Origin: Lentilactobacillus sp. Marseille-Q4993
Lineage (GTDB): Bacteria > Bacillota > Bacilli > Lactobacillales > Lactobacillaceae
DNA length: 64,000 nt
Direction of reading: 5' to 3'
NCBI RefSeq assembly: GCF_951230165.1
Contig: NZ_CATNVB010000008.1
Location: 1 to 64,000 of the forward strand
The translations under genes were made by a program, and so were the position numbers. This document shows, one piece after another, positions 1 to 9,527 of this stretch (position 1 is its first letter; the number at the start of each line of letters is the position of its first letter). Below the pieces are notes generated by a model, which ran no database searches, had not been told where the DNA came from, and saw only the letters and a list, made by a program, of their open reading frames with translations.

Positions 1-27
1 CTTTGAACGCTTTTAGTAGGGTGGTTT

Positions 28-49
28 AAAACGGAAGGTCTCCGTTTTT
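28..49 (+). terminator. Probable terminator of an upstream gene outside the window
   Basis: An 8-bp stem (AAAACGGA at 28-35 with TCCGTTTT at 41-48) closes a 5-nt loop and runs into a short T tract. No coding sequence is visible in the first 27 bases, so this presumably ends transcription of a gene just left of the window. Confidence 0.6.
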
Positions 50-79
50 GTGTACCTTTAGAATATACAAAAAAATCTG

Positions 80-105
80 CTATCAGTGATAGAAAAATCT
101 ATCAC
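80..105. repeat. tetO-like palindrome and hairpin upstream of rpsJ
   Basis: CTATCA-G-TGATAG (80-92) is a perfect 6-1-6 palindrome. Its right half also forms a perfect 8-bp hairpin, GTGATAGA (86-93) with TCTATCAC (98-105) around AAAA. The core resembles the classical tet operator half-sites, but no TetR-type gene is in the window, so the binding partner is unknown. Confidence 0.5.
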
Positions 106-180
106 CAACAACAGATATTGTAGAACCTTTTTTGTTGGATAACAAAATTATTACAAATTCAAATTTATTGCCTGTTACCC

Positions 181-209
181 TTGCACCGAGATGCTTTTTC
201 TAGTAAACT
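181..209 (+). promoter_or_regulatory. Candidate promoter of the S10 ribosomal operon
   Basis: TTGCAC (181-186) and TAAACT (204-209) are separated by 17 bp. The hexamers fit the housekeeping sigma consensus only moderately. A start near 216 would give a leader of about 150 nt before rpsJ. The rest of 1-368 contains no supported gene. Confidence 0.4.
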
Positions 210-270
210 ATCCTAGTAATTGTTTTTAGGGGTAAGTATGCCCAAAAAATAATGCGCGAATAGCTTTGAT

Positions 271-326
271 GTGAAAGGTTGCGACACACCCGGATGCTTT
301 GCCATGGGGGCGGCGGTAATTTTCAC
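271..326 (+). ncRNA. Structured 5' leader of the S10 operon (candidate)
   Basis: GTGAAA (271-276) can pair with TTTCAC (321-326), enclosing a GC-rich stretch that stands out from the AT-rich surroundings. S10 operons of Firmicutes often carry leader RNAs for autogenous control by a ribosomal protein. That this leader binds such a protein is inference from position and GC-rich folding potential. The region is not a gene: the in-frame ATG at 279 lacks a ribosome binding site. Confidence 0.45.
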
Positions 327-368
327 GGAGTTAGTCATATTTTTAAAATAGACGAAGGAGGGAACACA

Positions 369-677
369 ATGGCAAACCAAAAAATTCGTATTCGCTTGAA
401 GGCGTATGAGCATCGTATTTTAGATCAATCAGCAGACAAGATCGTTGCAACTGCACAAAGAACTGGAGCTACTATCTCAGGTCCAATTCCTTTGCCAACA
501 GAACGTACTATCTATACTGTTTTAAGTTCACCACATAAGTTTAAAGATGCGCGTGAACAATTTGAAATCTTGACTCACAAGCGTTTAATCGACATTACAA
601 ATCCAACACCAAAGACAGTTGACTCATTAATGAAGCTCGACTTGCCAAGCGGTGTAGATATCGAAATCAAACTATAA
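369..677 (+). CDS. rpsJ: 30S ribosomal protein S10
   Basis: S10 (102 aa) is a small-subunit head protein that also acts as the transcription elongation factor NusE. The protein begins [20 protein letters not shown] and contains the typical [20 protein letters not shown] segment split by family-conserved residues. The start at 369 is chosen over an upstream in-frame ATG (279) because GAAGGAGGG lies at the right distance and the length then equals the family norm. It is the first gene of the S10-spc-alpha operon, 25 nt ahead of rplC. Confidence 0.98.
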   Translation: MANQKIRIRLKAYEHRILDQSADKIVATAQRTGATISGPIPLPTERTIYTVLSSPHKFKDAREQFEILTHKRLIDITNPTPKTVDSLMKLDLPSGVDIEIKL

Positions 678-702
678 TTACAAATAAATTGGAGGTGTAC
701 TC

Positions 703-1338
703 ATGACCAAAAAAGGAATCTTAGGAAAAAAGGTTGGAATGACCCAAGTTTTTACTGATAACGGCGAATTAGTCCCTGTAACTGTAGTTGAAGTTACTCC
801 TAACGTTGTTATGCAAGTTAAGACGGTTGAAAGCGAAGGTTACGAAGCTGTTCAATTGGGTTATGCTGATAAGCGTGCTGTGCTTTCAAACAAGCCAGCC
901 GAAGGTCATGCAAAGAAAGCAAATACTAATCCTAAGCGCTTCATTAAAGAAATCAGAGATGTTGAGCTTGGAGATTACGAAGTATCAGGTGAAGTAAAAG
1001 CTGACGTCTTTGAACCAGGTGACATCGTAGATGTTACTGGTACAACTAAAGGTCATGGATACCAAGGTAATATCCACAAAGACGGTCAAAGTCGTGGACC
1101 AGAAACCCACGGTTCTCGTTATCACCGTCGTCCAGGTTCACTTGGTGTAATTATCAACCGGGTTGTTCCAGGTATGAAACTCCCAGGTCGTATGGGAAAC
1201 AAGACTGTAACTATTCAAAACCTTGAAATCGTTCGTGCCGATACAGAAAATAACGTAATCTTGATCAAAGGTAACGTTCCTGGTGCAAACAAATCATTCG
1301 TTACAATCAAAACCGCAGCTCGCGGTTCAAAAAAATAG
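703..1338 (+). CDS. rplC: 50S ribosomal protein L3
   Basis: L3 (211 aa) is an early-assembling large-subunit protein whose long loop reaches toward the peptidyl transferase centre. The sequence opens with [13 protein letters not shown], the family hallmark, and contains [11 protein letters not shown] and the loop PGSLG...GRMGN. A GGAGGTG site precedes the ATG. It lies 18 nt before rplD in the classical order S10-L3-L4-L23-L2. Confidence 0.98.
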   Translation: MTKKGILGKKVGMTQVFTDNGELVPVTVVEVTPNVVMQVKTVESEGYEAVQLGYADKRAVLSNKPAEGHAKKANTNPKRFIKEIRDVELGDYEVSGEVKADVFEPGDIVDVTGTTKGHGYQGNIHKDGQSRGPETHGSRYHRRPGSLGVIINRVVPGMKLPGRMGNKTVTIQNLEIVRADTENNVILIKGNVPGANKSFVTIKTAARGSKK

Positions 1339-1356
1339 AAGGGAGGCAACCATTAG

Positions 1357-1980
1357 ATGACTGATGTAGCATTATTTAAACAAGACGGAAACAAAAACGG
1401 TACGGTTTCATTGAACGATGAGATCTTTGCCATTGAACCTAACGAACATGTTGTGTTTGACGTAATTCTTATGCAACGTGCATCAATGCGTCAAGGTACT
1501 CATGCTGTTAAGAACCGTTCTGCTGTTCGCGGTGGTGGAAGAAAGCCATGGCGTCAAAAGGGAACTGGTAGAGCTCGTCAAGGCTCAATTCGTTCACCAC
1601 AATGGCGTGGCGGAGGAATTGTCTTCGGACCAACTCCTCGTTCATACGCATACCATTTGCCACGTAAGGTATCACGTTTGGCATTGAAGTCAGTATTATC
1701 ATCAAAAGTTTCAGAAGAAAACTTGTTGGTTGTTGACTCATTATCATTTGATCAACCAAAGACAAAAGACTTCGTGAACTTGCTTGATAAGTTAGACGCT
1801 TCAAAGAAGACATTGGTAGTTTTGGAAGACGGCAACGAAAACGCAAGTCGTTCTGCTCGTAACATCGAAAACGTTAAGGTATTACCTGCTAAAGGTATCA
1901 ACGTGTTAGATGTTGCTAACAGTCAAAAAGTTGTCATCACGAAAGCTGCTCTTTCTCAAGTAGAGGAGGTGCTCGCATAA
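1357..1980 (+). CDS. rplD: 50S ribosomal protein L4
   Basis: L4 (207 aa) lines the peptide exit tunnel and in several bacteria also represses its own S10 operon. Visible landmarks are [20 protein letters not shown] and [20 protein letters not shown], the extended tunnel loop. The stop codon overlaps the ATG of rplW (TAATG), indicating translational coupling. Whether L4 acts on the leader at 271-326 here is untested. Confidence 0.98.
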   Translation: MTDVALFKQDGNKNGTVSLNDEIFAIEPNEHVVFDVILMQRASMRQGTHAVKNRSAVRGGGRKPWRQKGTGRARQGSIRSPQWRGGGIVFGPTPRSYAYHLPRKVSRLALKSVLSSKVSEENLLVVDSLSFDQPKTKDFVNLLDKLDASKKTLVVLEDGNENASRSARNIENVKVLPAKGINVLDVANSQKVVITKAALSQVEEVLA

Positions 1981-2267
1981 TGGAATCACGCGATATAGTT
2001 TTACGCCCAGTTATTACTGAAGAATCAACTAGTAAGATGGACGACAAAAGATATACATTCGATGTTGATCTACGAGCAACTAAGACTCAAGTGAAAAAAG
2101 CCATTGAAGATATCTTCGATGTTAAAGTAACTAAGGTTAACATTATGAATGTTAAGGGTAAGGAAAAGCGCCAAGGACGTTATGTTGGTTTTACTAAGAA
2201 ACGTCGTAAGGCTATCGTTACTCTAACAGAAGATTCAAAAGAAATTAAATTATTCGGTGAAGAATAA
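1980..2267 (+). CDS. rplW: 50S ribosomal protein L23
   Basis: L23 (95 aa) sits at the tunnel exit and is the docking site for trigger factor and the signal recognition particle. The protein begins [20 protein letters not shown] and has the conserved [20 protein letters not shown] stretch. The start overlaps the rplD stop by one base. The GAGGAGGTGC upstream within rplD serves as ribosome binding site. Confidence 0.97.
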   Translation: MESRDIVLRPVITEESTSKMDDKRYTFDVDLRATKTQVKKAIEDIFDVKVTKVNIMNVKGKEKRQGRYVGFTKKRRKAIVTLTEDSKEIKLFGEE

Positions 2268-2298
2268 TATTAAATTTGTGATGTAGGAGGGAAACATT

Positions 2299-3138
2299 GT
2301 GGCTATAAAGACATACAAGCCAACCAGTAATGGTAGACGTAACATGACTAGCCTTGACTACAGTGCAATTACTAAGTCAAAGCCAGAAAAGTCATTGCTT
2401 GAATCAAAGAGCAAGACAGCCGGCCGTAACAACTACGGTCATATGACTGTTCGTCACCGTGGTGGCGGTAACAAAAATCAATACCGTGTTATTGATTTCA
2501 AACGTATCAAAGATGATGTGCCAGCAATTGTTAAAGCTATCGAATACGATCCAAACAGAACTGCAAACATTGCACTTCTTGTTTATGCTGATGGTGTAAA
2601 AACTTACATTATCGCACCTAAGGGATTAAAGGTTGGCGATAAGGTTGAATCTGGTGTTAACGCTGATATTAAGACTGGTAACGCACTTCCATTAGAGAAG
2701 ATTCCAGTTGGTTCAATCATCCACAACATCGAATTGAAGCCTGGTAAAGGTGGACAACTTGCACGTTCAGCTGGTGCCTCAGCACAATTGCTTGGCCGTG
2801 ATGGTAAGTACGCTTTAGTTAGACTTGCATCTGGTGAAGTTAGAATGATTCTTTCAGTTAACCGTGCCACTATCGGTGCAGTTGGTAACGAAGAACATGA
2901 ACTTGTTAATGTTGGTAAAGCTGGTAGAACTCGTTATAAAGGTCAACGTCCTCATGTTCGTGGATCTGTAATGAACCCTAACGATCACCCTCATGGTGGT
3001 GGTGAAGGTAAAGCTCCAGTTGGTCTTCCATCACCATTATCACCATGGGGTAAGAAGACAGTTGGTAAGAAGACTCGTTCTAAGAAGGCACGTTCAGATA
3101 AGTTTATCGTTCGTCGTCGTAAAGGGTCAAAAATGTAG
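2299..3138 (+). CDS. rplB: 50S ribosomal protein L2
   Basis: L2 (279 aa) is needed for subunit association and peptidyl transfer. The sequence has the RNA-binding region around [18 protein letters not shown] and the C-terminal [19 protein letters not shown] segment with the conserved histidine. The start is GTG at 2299 behind a GGAGGG site. It lies 31 nt after rplW and 46 nt before rpsS. Confidence 0.98.
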   Translation: MAIKTYKPTSNGRRNMTSLDYSAITKSKPEKSLLESKSKTAGRNNYGHMTVRHRGGGNKNQYRVIDFKRIKDDVPAIVKAIEYDPNRTANIALLVYADGVKTYIIAPKGLKVGDKVESGVNADIKTGNALPLEKIPVGSIIHNIELKPGKGGQLARSAGASAQLLGRDGKYALVRLASGEVRMILSVNRATIGAVGNEEHELVNVGKAGRTRYKGQRPHVRGSVMNPNDHPHGGGEGKAPVGLPSPLSPWGKKTVGKKTRSKKARSDKFIVRRRKGSKM

Positions 3139-3184
3139 TTAACTGATTAATTAAAATCACTACTCATAAAGAGGAGGTCAAATA

Positions 3185-3460
3185 ATGAGTCGAAGCTTAA
3201 AAAAGGGACCATTTGCTGACGAGTATCTGCTTAAAAAAGTAGACGCACAAAAAGATCAGGAAAAGAAGTCTGTTATCAAGACTTGGTCACGTAGATCGAC
3301 AATTTTCCCAAGTTTTATTGGATATACATTTGCAGTTTATGATGGACGTAAGCACGTCCCAGTATATGTCCAAGAAGACATGGTAGGTCACAAGCTTGGT
3401 GAATTCGTTCCAACTCGTACATTCCACGGACATGGTGGAGACGATAAGAAGACAAAGTAA
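3185..3460 (+). CDS. rpsS: 30S ribosomal protein S19
   Basis: S19 (91 aa) sits in the head of the 30S subunit near the tRNA sites and pairs with S13. It begins [20 protein letters not shown] and contains the family signature [19 protein letters not shown] and GHKLGEF. A GAGGAGGT site precedes the ATG. Length is normal for the family. Confidence 0.98.
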   Translation: MSRSLKKGPFADEYLLKKVDAQKDQEKKSVIKTWSRRSTIFPSFIGYTFAVYDGRKHVPVYVQEDMVGHKLGEFVPTRTFHGHGGDDKKTK

Positions 3461-3479
3461 ACAAGGAGGATAACAACAT

Positions 3480-3836
3480 ATGGCTGAAGAAGTTACATCA
3501 GCAAAGGCAACAGCCAAAACTGTTCGTATCGCCGCTCGTAAGGTCCGCCTTGTAGTCGATCTTATCAGAGGCAAGAACGTTGCTGAAGCAGCTGCTATTT
3601 TGGACTTCACACCTCGTGGAGCTTCACCTGTAGTTGCCAAGGTTTTAAAATCTGCTGTTGCCAACGCAGAAAATAATTTTGATTTAGATAGTGAAAACTT
3701 ATATGTTAGTGAAGTTTTCGTAAACGAAGGCCCAACACTTAAGAGATTCCGTCCTAGAGCTAAGGGTTCTGCATCACCAATCAACAAACGAACAAGTCAC
3801 ATCACAATCGTTGTGTCTGAAAAAGAGGAGGGATAA
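3480..3836 (+). CDS. rplV: 50S ribosomal protein L22
   Basis: L22 (118 aa) forms, with L4, the narrow part of the exit tunnel and is a site of macrolide resistance mutations. The core runs from [20 protein letters not shown] to the beta-hairpin [20 protein letters not shown]. It starts 19 nt after rpsS behind AGGAGG and ends only 3 nt before rpsC. Confidence 0.98.
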   Translation: MAEEVTSAKATAKTVRIAARKVRLVVDLIRGKNVAEAAAILDFTPRGASPVVAKVLKSAVANAENNFDLDSENLYVSEVFVNEGPTLKRFRPRAKGSASPINKRTSHITIVVSEKEEG

Positions 3837-3839
3837 CGC

Positions 3840-4505
3840 GTGGGACAAAAAATTAATCCTAATGGATTCCGTGTTGGTGTCATTCGTGACTGGGAAGCCA
3901 AGTGGTACGCAGACAAAGAATACGCTGCATACTTACGCGAAGACCTACAAATTCGGAAGTTCATCGAAAAGAATTTAGCTAGTGCCTCAGTTTCAACTGT
4001 TGAAATTGAACGTGCAGCAAATCGTGTTAACGTTTCTATCCACACTGCTAAGCCAGGTATGGTTATTGGTAAGGGTGGTTCTGAAGTTGAAAATCTTCGT
4101 AAGGAACTTAACAACTTAACTGGTAAGAGAGTTCACATCAACATCATCGAAATCAAGAAACCAGATTTGGATGCAAAATTAGTTGGTGAAAACATCGCTC
4201 GTCAACTTGAGGGTCGTGTTGCTTTCCGTCGTGCTATGAGACAATCTATGCAAAGAACTATGAGATCAGGTGCCAAGGGTATTAAGACTCAATCAGCTGG
4301 TCGTTTGAACGGTGCTGATATGGCTCGTATTGAAACATATTCTGATGGAACTGTTCCTTTGCATACTTTGAGAGCTGATATCGATTATGCTTGGGTAGAA
4401 GCACACACAACTTACGGTTCAATCGGAGTTAAAACTTGGATCTACCGTGGTGAGATTCTTCCTGAAAAAAAGAATGACGATAGCGCAGAAAAAGGAGGTA
4501 AATAA
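3840..4505 (+). CDS. rpsC: 30S ribosomal protein S3
   Basis: S3 (221 aa) lies at the mRNA entry channel and contributes helicase activity. It begins [20 protein letters not shown], has a KH type-2 domain with [13 protein letters not shown] and the C-terminal domain with [11 protein letters not shown]. The start is GTG after GAGGAGG. The last codons contain the AAGGAGG that serves rplP, 2 nt downstream. Confidence 0.98.
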   Translation: MGQKINPNGFRVGVIRDWEAKWYADKEYAAYLREDLQIRKFIEKNLASASVSTVEIERAANRVNVSIHTAKPGMVIGKGGSEVENLRKELNNLTGKRVHINIIEIKKPDLDAKLVGENIARQLEGRVAFRRAMRQSMQRTMRSGAKGIKTQSAGRLNGADMARIETYSDGTVPLHTLRADIDYAWVEAHTTYGSIGVKTWIYRGEILPEKKNDDSAEKGGK

Positions 4506-4507
4506 AC

Positions 4508-4942
4508 ATGTTAGTACCAAAACGTGTTAAGCACCGCCGTGAACATCGTGGTAAGCTCCGTGGAGCTGCTAAGGGTGGCAAGACGGTAACCTTCGGTGAT
4601 TACGGTTTACAATCTCTTGATTCACATTGGATTTCAAACCGTCAAATCGAAGCTGCTCGTATTGCAATGACCCGTTTCATGAAGCGTGGTGGAAAAGTTT
4701 GGATCAAGATTTTCCCTCACAAATCATATACTGAAAAAGGTGTCGGAGTCCGAATGGGTAATGGTAAAGGTACACCAGCTGGATGGGTAGCACCCGTTAA
4801 GCGTGGTAAAGTATTGTTTGAAGTAGGCGGCGTTTCTGAAGAAGTTGCTACTGAAGCTTTACGCCTTGCATCAATGAAACTTCCCGTTAGAACTAAGATT
4901 TTAAAACGTGAGGAAGTAGGTGGCGAATCAAATGAAGGCTAA
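4508..4942 (+). CDS. rplP: 50S ribosomal protein L16
   Basis: L16 (144 aa) organises the tRNA elbow region of the A site on the large subunit. The protein shows [19 protein letters not shown], the [20 protein letters not shown] segment and [16 protein letters not shown]. Its 3' end overlaps the first 11 bases of rpmC, so the two are probably translationally coupled. Confidence 0.98.
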   Translation: MLVPKRVKHRREHRGKLRGAAKGGKTVTFGDYGLQSLDSHWISNRQIEAARIAMTRFMKRGGKVWIKIFPHKSYTEKGVGVRMGNGKGTPAGWVAPVKRGKVLFEVGGVSEEVATEALRLASMKLPVRTKILKREEVGGESNEG

Positions 4943-5126
4943 AGATATTAATGAATTAACCACTGATCAAATGCTTGAAAAAGAAAAAGATTACAAGGAT
5001 GAATTGTTCAATCTTCGTTTCCAACTAGCCACTGGTCAATTGGAAAACACCGCTCGTCTTAAGCAAGTTCGTAAGAACATCGCGCGGATCAAGACTGCAC
5101 TTCGTCAACAAGAACTTAACAAATAG
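4932..5126 (+). CDS. rpmC: 50S ribosomal protein L29
   Basis: L29 (64 aa) sits beside L23 at the tunnel exit. It begins [20 protein letters not shown] and continues with [20 protein letters not shown]. The ATG at 4932 is preferred over an in-frame GTG at 4920 because AGGTGG is suitably placed and the N-terminus then matches the family. The gene overlaps rplP by 11 nt. Confidence 0.96.
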   Translation: MKAKDINELTTDQMLEKEKDYKDELFNLRFQLATGQLENTARLKQVRKNIARIKTALRQQELNK

Positions 5127-5151
5127 AATACGATAAGGAGGTAACAAATTA

Positions 5152-5418
5152 ATGGCTGAAGAACGTAACCAGCGTAAAGTTTATCAAGGACGTGTTGTTT
5201 CAGATAAAGCTGACAAGACAATCACTGTCGTTGTTGAAACTTACAAAAACCATCCTGTATATGGTAAGCGTGTTAGGTATTCTAAAAAATACACTGCTCA
5301 TGATGAAAACAACGAAGCTAAAGTAAATGATATCGTTAAGATTATGGAAACTCGTCCAATGTCAAAGACAAAACGTTTCCGTTTACTCGAAGTTGTTGAA
5401 AAAGCGGTTATTATTTAA
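5152..5418 (+). CDS. rpsQ: 30S ribosomal protein S17
   Basis: S17 (88 aa) is an OB-fold primary binding protein of the 16S 5' domain. Typical features are [20 protein letters not shown] and the [20 protein letters not shown] stretch followed by [20 protein letters not shown] precedes the ATG. A 61-nt AT-rich gap follows before rplN, longer than most spacers in this operon. Confidence 0.98.
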   Translation: MAEERNQRKVYQGRVVSDKADKTITVVVETYKNHPVYGKRVRYSKKYTAHDENNEAKVNDIVKIMETRPMSKTKRFRLLEVVEKAVII

Positions 5419-5479
5419 TTTTACTTGATTATCATTTTTTATCGTATTCTGATCTAAAAAATGAAGGGAGGAAATACCT

Positions 5480-5848
5480 GTGATTCAACAAGAAAGTCGT
5501 TTAAAGGTTGCCGATAACTCAGGTGCAAGAGAAATACTTACAATTAAAGTTTTGGGTGGCTCAACTAGAAGATATGCCGGAATTGGTGATACAATCGTTG
5601 CTACTGTTAAACAAGCAACACCAGGTGGCGTTGTCAAAAAGGGTGACGTTGTAAAGGCCGTTGTTGTTAGAACTAAAGCAGTTACTCGCCGTAATGATGG
5701 TTCATACATCCGTTTCGATGAAAACGCAGCTGTTCTTATTCGTGATGATAAAAGCCCACAAGGCACTCGTATCTTTGGCCCGGTTGCTCGTGAATTGCGT
5801 GATAATAACTTCATGAAGATCGTTTCATTAGCCCCAGAAGTACTTTAA
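5480..5848 (+). CDS. rplN: 50S ribosomal protein L14
   Basis: L14 (122 aa) lies at the subunit interface and is the target of the silencing factor RsfS. It begins [20 protein letters not shown] and carries [14 protein letters not shown] and the [10 protein letters not shown] stretch. Start is GTG at 5480 behind GGGAGG. This marks the start of the spc-type segment of the operon. Confidence 0.98.
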   Translation: MIQQESRLKVADNSGAREILTIKVLGGSTRRYAGIGDTIVATVKQATPGGVVKKGDVVKAVVVRTKAVTRRNDGSYIRFDENAAVLIRDDKSPQGTRIFGPVARELRDNNFMKIVSLAPEVL

Positions 5849-5877
5849 TTCAACCAAAGATATAAGGAGGTGCCGTT

Positions 5878-6186
5878 ATGTTCATTAAAACTGGTGACAA
5901 AGTTCGTGTTATTAGTGGTAAGGACAAAGGTAAAGAAGGAACTGTCAAGAAGACAATTGCTTCAAAAGATCGTGTTGTCGTAGAAGGCGTAAACATGATT
6001 AAGAAGCATGCTAAGGCTAGCTCAACTAACCCACAAGGTGGAATTGTTGATACTGAAGCCCCAATTCATGTTTCAAACGTAATGCTCATTGATCCATCAA
6101 CCAACGAACCTACAAAGGTTTCTTTCAAAGTTGAAGATGGTAAAAAAGTACGTGTTGCTAAAAAGTCGCAAAAAGCGATTGATTAA
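5878..6186 (+). CDS. rplX: 50S ribosomal protein L24
   Basis: L24 (102 aa) starts large-subunit assembly by binding 23S rRNA domain I. The KOW motif is visible as [20 protein letters not shown], followed by [14 protein letters not shown] and [28 protein letters not shown] precedes the ATG. Length and order (L14-L24-L5) are normal. Confidence 0.98.
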   Translation: MFIKTGDKVRVISGKDKGKEGTVKKTIASKDRVVVEGVNMIKKHAKASSTNPQGGIVDTEAPIHVSNVMLIDPSTNEPTKVSFKVEDGKKVRVAKKSQKAID

Positions 6187-6214
6187 TATTTAGCGAAAGG
6201 AGGAAACCTTTTAA

Positions 6215-6757
6215 ATGTCAAGTCGTTTACATGAAAAATTCGTTAGTGAAATTACTCCACACATGATTGATAAGTTTAGTTACTCATCAAGCATGCAAGC
6301 CCCAAAGATTGAAAAGATTGTTCTTAACATGGGTGTCGGTGATGCCGTAACCAACGCTAAGAACTTGGACGAAGCTGTTGCTGAATTAGCATTGATCTCT
6401 GGTCAAAAGCCATTGGTTACTAAAGCCAAGAAATCAATCGCCGGTTTCAGACTTCGTGAAGGTATGTCAATTGGTGCTAAAGTAACTCTTCGTGGTGACA
6501 GAATGTATGATTTCTTGGATAAATTGATCAACGTGTCACTTCCTCGAGTTCGTGACTTCCACGGTGTAAGTACTCGTGCCTTTGATGGCCGTGGTAACTA
6601 CACACTTGGTGTTAGAGAACAATTGATTTTCCCTGAAATTGATTATGATAATGTTAACCGTGTTAGAGGTTTGGACATTGTTATTGTAACTACCGCAAAT
6701 ACCGATGAAGAATCACGTGAGTTGTTGACTCAATTCGGTATGCCATTTGCTAGATAA
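6215..6757 (+). CDS. rplE: 50S ribosomal protein L5
   Basis: L5 (180 aa) binds 5S rRNA and contacts the P-site tRNA and the small subunit. It shows the motif [20 protein letters not shown], the segment [20 protein letters not shown] and the C-terminal [23 protein letters not shown] precedes the ATG. It is 15 nt upstream of rpsN. Confidence 0.98.
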   Translation: MSSRLHEKFVSEITPHMIDKFSYSSSMQAPKIEKIVLNMGVGDAVTNAKNLDEAVAELALISGQKPLVTKAKKSIAGFRLREGMSIGAKVTLRGDRMYDFLDKLINVSLPRVRDFHGVSTRAFDGRGNYTLGVREQLIFPEIDYDNVNRVRGLDIVIVTTANTDEESRELLTQFGMPFAR

Positions 6758-6772
6758 TGAGGAGGTTTCACA

Positions 6773-6958
6773 TTGGCTAAAAAATCATTGATTGTTAAAA
6801 GTGAACGGCCAGCAAAGTTCTCAACCCAGGCTTACACCCGGTGCGAACGTTGCGGACGACCTCGTTCAGTATACAAGAAATTCCATTTATGCCGTCTTTG
6901 TGTCCGTGAACTTGCCCACAAGGGTCAAATTCCTGGTATGAAGAAAGCTAGTTGGTAA
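6773..6958 (+). CDS. rpsN: 30S ribosomal protein S14, type Z (zinc-ribbon form)
   Basis: S14 (61 aa) sits in the 30S head. This is the short zinc-binding form: [20 protein letters not shown] supplies four cysteines in two CxxC pairs. Many Firmicutes also carry a zinc-independent paralogue used when zinc is scarce; none is in this window. Start is TTG at 6773 behind GAGG. Confidence 0.97.
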   Translation: MAKKSLIVKSERPAKFSTQAYTRCERCGRPRSVYKKFHLCRLCVRELAHKGQIPGMKKASW

Positions 6959-6985
6959 TAAAAACAAAAAGGAGGTTGTGCGTTA

Positions 6986-7384
6986 ATGTCTATGACTGAC
7001 CCAATTGCAGACTTTTTAACTCGTATTCGTAATGCGAACATGGTTTACCATGAAACAGTTGAAGTACCTGCATCAAAAATCAAAAGAGACATTGCTGAAA
7101 TCTTGAAAAAAGAAGGTTTCGTACGCGATGTTGAATATATCGAAGATGACAAGCAAGGCGTTATCCGTGTTTTCTTGAAGTACGGTAAGGATAAGCAACG
7201 AGTAATTTCTGGTCTTAAGAGAATTTCTAAGCCAGGATTACGTTCTTATGTTAAAGCTGACGCTGTTCCTAAGGTCCTTAACGGTCTAGGAATTGCTATC
7301 ATTTCTACATCAAACGGTGTGATTACCGATAAAGAAGCTCGCGCCCAAAAAGTCGGCGGCGAAGTTTTGGCTTACGTTTGGTAA
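6986..7384 (+). CDS. rpsH: 30S ribosomal protein S8
   Basis: S8 (132 aa) organises the 16S central domain and in enterobacteria represses the spc operon. It begins [20 protein letters not shown] and ends with [20 protein letters not shown] plus VW, both conserved. AAAAGGAGG precedes. A second ATG at 6992 is possible, but family members commonly start one or two residues ahead of TDPIAD. Confidence 0.97.
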   Translation: MSMTDPIADFLTRIRNANMVYHETVEVPASKIKRDIAEILKKEGFVRDVEYIEDDKQGVIRVFLKYGKDKQRVISGLKRISKPGLRSYVKADAVPKVLNGLGIAIISTSNGVITDKEARAQKVGGEVLAYVW

Positions 7385-7412
7385 AAATTCAATAAAATTG
7401 GAGGTGTGATCC

Positions 7413-7952
7413 GTGAGTCGTATTGGTTATAAAAAAGTTACCTTGCCTGCAGGCGTTGAGGTTAAGGTAGACGGAAATGTTGTAACTGTAAAGGGTTCTA
7501 AAGGTTCTTTAACTCGTGAACTTTCATCAGATATTAAGATGAATGTTAACGGTAGTGAAGTTGATTTTGAGCCAATCGGTGACTACAACAACCGTGTCCG
7601 TGCATTGCATGGTACTACAAGAGCTAACTTCAACAACATGGTTGAAGGAGTTACAGACGGTTTCAAAAAGACACTTAAGCTTGTCGGTGTTGGATATCGT
7701 GCTCAATTGAAGGGCAAGACTCTTACATTGAACGTTGGTTATTCAAACCCAGTTGAAATCGCTGTTCCTGAAGATTTAACTGTTGAAGTTCCTGATAACA
7801 CTACTATTAACATTAGTGGTATCAGTAAACAAAGAGTTGGTGATCTTGCTGCTGATATTCGTGCAGTTCGTTCACCAGAACCATATAAGGGTAAAGGTAT
7901 TCGTTACGAAAACGAACACATTATCCGTAAGGAAGGTAAGACTGGTAAGTAA
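7413..7952 (+). CDS. rplF: 50S ribosomal protein L6
   Basis: L6 (179 aa) binds near the sarcin-ricin loop of 23S rRNA and is made of two duplicated domains. It begins [20 protein letters not shown] and ends with the signature [20 protein letters not shown]. The start codon is GTG behind GGAGGTG. It precedes rplR by 33 nt. Confidence 0.98.
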   Translation: MSRIGYKKVTLPAGVEVKVDGNVVTVKGSKGSLTRELSSDIKMNVNGSEVDFEPIGDYNNRVRALHGTTRANFNNMVEGVTDGFKKTLKLVGVGYRAQLKGKTLTLNVGYSNPVEIAVPEDLTVEVPDNTTINISGISKQRVGDLAADIRAVRSPEPYKGKGIRYENEHIIRKEGKTGK

Positions 7953-7985
7953 TATTGCCGGTTAATAAATATTGAGGTGACTATT

Positions 7986-8342
7986 GTGATTTCTAAACCA
8001 GATAAGAATAAAAGTCGGAAACGTCGTCATAACCGTGTCCGTTCAAAAATTTCTGGTACTGCCGAGCGCCCACGCTTGAATGTATATCGTTCTAATAAAA
8101 ACATCTACGCTCAAATTATTGATGACGTAGAGGGTGTAACGCTTGTTAGTGCCTCAACACTTGATACTGCGGTCAGTGGTGGAAACAAGACTGAACAAGC
8201 AGCTAGTGTTGGTAAATTAGTAGCTGAACGTGCTAGTGAAAAGAACATCAAGAATGTTGTTTTTGATCGTGGTGGATACATTTATCATGGTCGTGTTGAA
8301 GCTCTTGCAGCCGCTGCCCGTGAAAACGGATTAGAATTTTAA
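7986..8342 (+). CDS. rplR: 50S ribosomal protein L18
   Basis: L18 (118 aa) binds 5S rRNA together with L5. It starts [20 protein letters not shown] and has [20 protein letters not shown] and [16 protein letters not shown]. Two in-frame GTG codons compete (7977 and 7986). GTG 7986 is chosen because the first one is part of the GAGGTGA ribosome binding site. Confidence 0.96.
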   Translation: MISKPDKNKSRKRRHNRVRSKISGTAERPRLNVYRSNKNIYAQIIDDVEGVTLVSASTLDTAVSGGNKTEQAASVGKLVAERASEKNIKNVVFDRGGYIYHGRVEALAAAARENGLEF

Positions 8343-8363
8343 AAGAAGGAGGAATAACCGCAC

Positions 8364-8867
8364 ATGAAGAAGTTTATTGATCCAGATAAATTAGAGCTTG
8401 AAGATACGGTAGTATCTATCAACCGGATCACTAAGGTTGTTAAAGGTGGTCGTCGTCTTCGTTTCGCAGCACTTGTTGTTGTTGGAGACAAGAACGGCCA
8501 CGTTGGTTTTGGAACTGGTAAAGCCCAAGAAGTTCCAGAAGCAATCCGTAAGGCTGTTGAAGCAGCTCACAAAAACTTGATTGAGGTTCCGATTGTTGGT
8601 ACTACAATTCCTCATGAAGTTGTTGGAACATTTGGTGGAGGCCGTATCTTACTTAAGCCTGCCGCTGAAGGTTCTGGAGTTGCCGCTGGTGGTGCCGTAC
8701 GTAACGTTATGGAACTTGCTGGTGTTGACGATATTACAAGTAAGAGGTTGGGTTCAAACACTCCAGTCAATGTTGTTAGAGCTACTTTTGAAGGCTTAAA
8801 AGCATTGAAGAATGCTGATGAAGTTTCAGCTCTTCGTGGTGTTTCTACACAACATCTAGCTGAATAA
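8364..8867 (+). CDS. rpsE: 30S ribosomal protein S5
   Basis: S5 (167 aa) contributes to decoding accuracy and is a site of spectinomycin resistance and ram mutations. The double-stranded RNA-binding-like N domain shows [20 protein letters not shown] and [15 protein letters not shown]; the C domain has [27 protein letters not shown] precedes the ATG. Confidence 0.98.
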   Translation: MKKFIDPDKLELEDTVVSINRITKVVKGGRRLRFAALVVVGDKNGHVGFGTGKAQEVPEAIRKAVEAAHKNLIEVPIVGTTIPHEVVGTFGGGRILLKPAAEGSGVAAGGAVRNVMELAGVDDITSKRLGSNTPVNVVRATFEGLKALKNADEVSALRGVSTQHLAE

Positions 8868-8880
8868 GGAGGTAACTGTA

Positions 8881-9066
8881 ATGGCTCAATTAAAGATCAC
8901 TTTGAAACATAGTGCAGCACATCGCCTCCCAAAGCAACGCAAAATTGTGAAGGCTCTTGGATTAGGTCGAGTAAACAGTACAGTTGTTAAACCTGATAAC
9001 GAATCTATTCGGGGAGCACTTTTCCAAATTGCTCACTTGATCGAAGTAGAACAAGTTAAAGACTAA
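8881..9066 (+). CDS. rpmD: 50S ribosomal protein L30
   Basis: L30 (61 aa) is a small large-subunit protein. It contains [20 protein letters not shown] followed by [20 protein letters not shown], the usual family segments, in full length. It lies 13 nt after rpsE with AAGGAGGT upstream and precedes rplO in the normal S5-L30-L15-SecY order. Confidence 0.97.
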   Translation: MAQLKITLKHSAAHRLPKQRKIVKALGLGRVNSTVVKPDNESIRGALFQIAHLIEVEQVKD

Positions 9067-9092
9067 TAATATTGCAAGGAGGTGCCAATTTC

Positions 9093-9527
9093 ATGAAATT
9101 GAATGAATTGAAAGCTGCTGAAGGTTCTCGTTCATTACGTACACGTAAAGGTCGTGGTCGTTCAGCCGGTAAGGGTAAGACTGCCGGTCGTGGACAAAAG
9201 GGACAAAAAGCTCGTAGTAAAACTCGTGTAGGTTTCGAAGGTGGCCAAATGCCATTGTACCGTCGTATGCCAAAGCGTGGTTTTAACAACATTAACCGCA
9301 AAGAATACGCTGTTGTCAATGTTGAACGTCTTGAAGCGTTTGATAATGGTACAGAAGTAACTCCTGAATTACTTGTTGAATCAGGAATTGTTAAAAACGT
9401 TAAATCAGGCGTAAAGATTCTTGGTAACGGTAAGTTATCAAAGAAGTTGACTGTCAAAGCAAACAAATTTTCGAAGACAGCTCAATCTGTAATTGAAAAT
9501 GCAGGCGGTCAAATCGAGGTGATCTAA
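9093..9527 (+). CDS. rplO: 50S ribosomal protein L15
   Basis: L15 (144 aa) is a late-stage assembly protein. It begins [20 protein letters not shown], has a Gly/Lys/Arg-rich N-terminal tail ([20 protein letters not shown]) and a globular C domain. The ATG at 9093 has AAGGAGGTG ahead of it; an in-frame TTG at 9072 would add seven atypical residues. The stop overlaps the secY ATG (TAATG). Confidence 0.97.
   Translation: MKLNELKAAEGSRSLRTRKGRGRSAGKGKTAGRGQKGQKARSKTRVGFEGGQMPLYRRMPKRGFNNINRKEYAVVNVERLEAFDNGTEVTPELLVESGIVKNVKSGVKILGNGKLSKKLTVKANKFSKTAQSVIENAGGQIEVI

Noticed and set aside
279-368. In-frame extension of rpsJ from ATG 279
   Set aside because: It adds 30 residues unlike any S10, lacks a ribosome binding site and overlaps the leader structure; ATG 369 has GGAGGG and gives the normal 102 residues.
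3287-3787. Long open frame on the - strand across rpsS and rplV
   Set aside because: It is the antisense shadow of two ribosomal protein genes, with no ribosome binding site and no recognisable protein.
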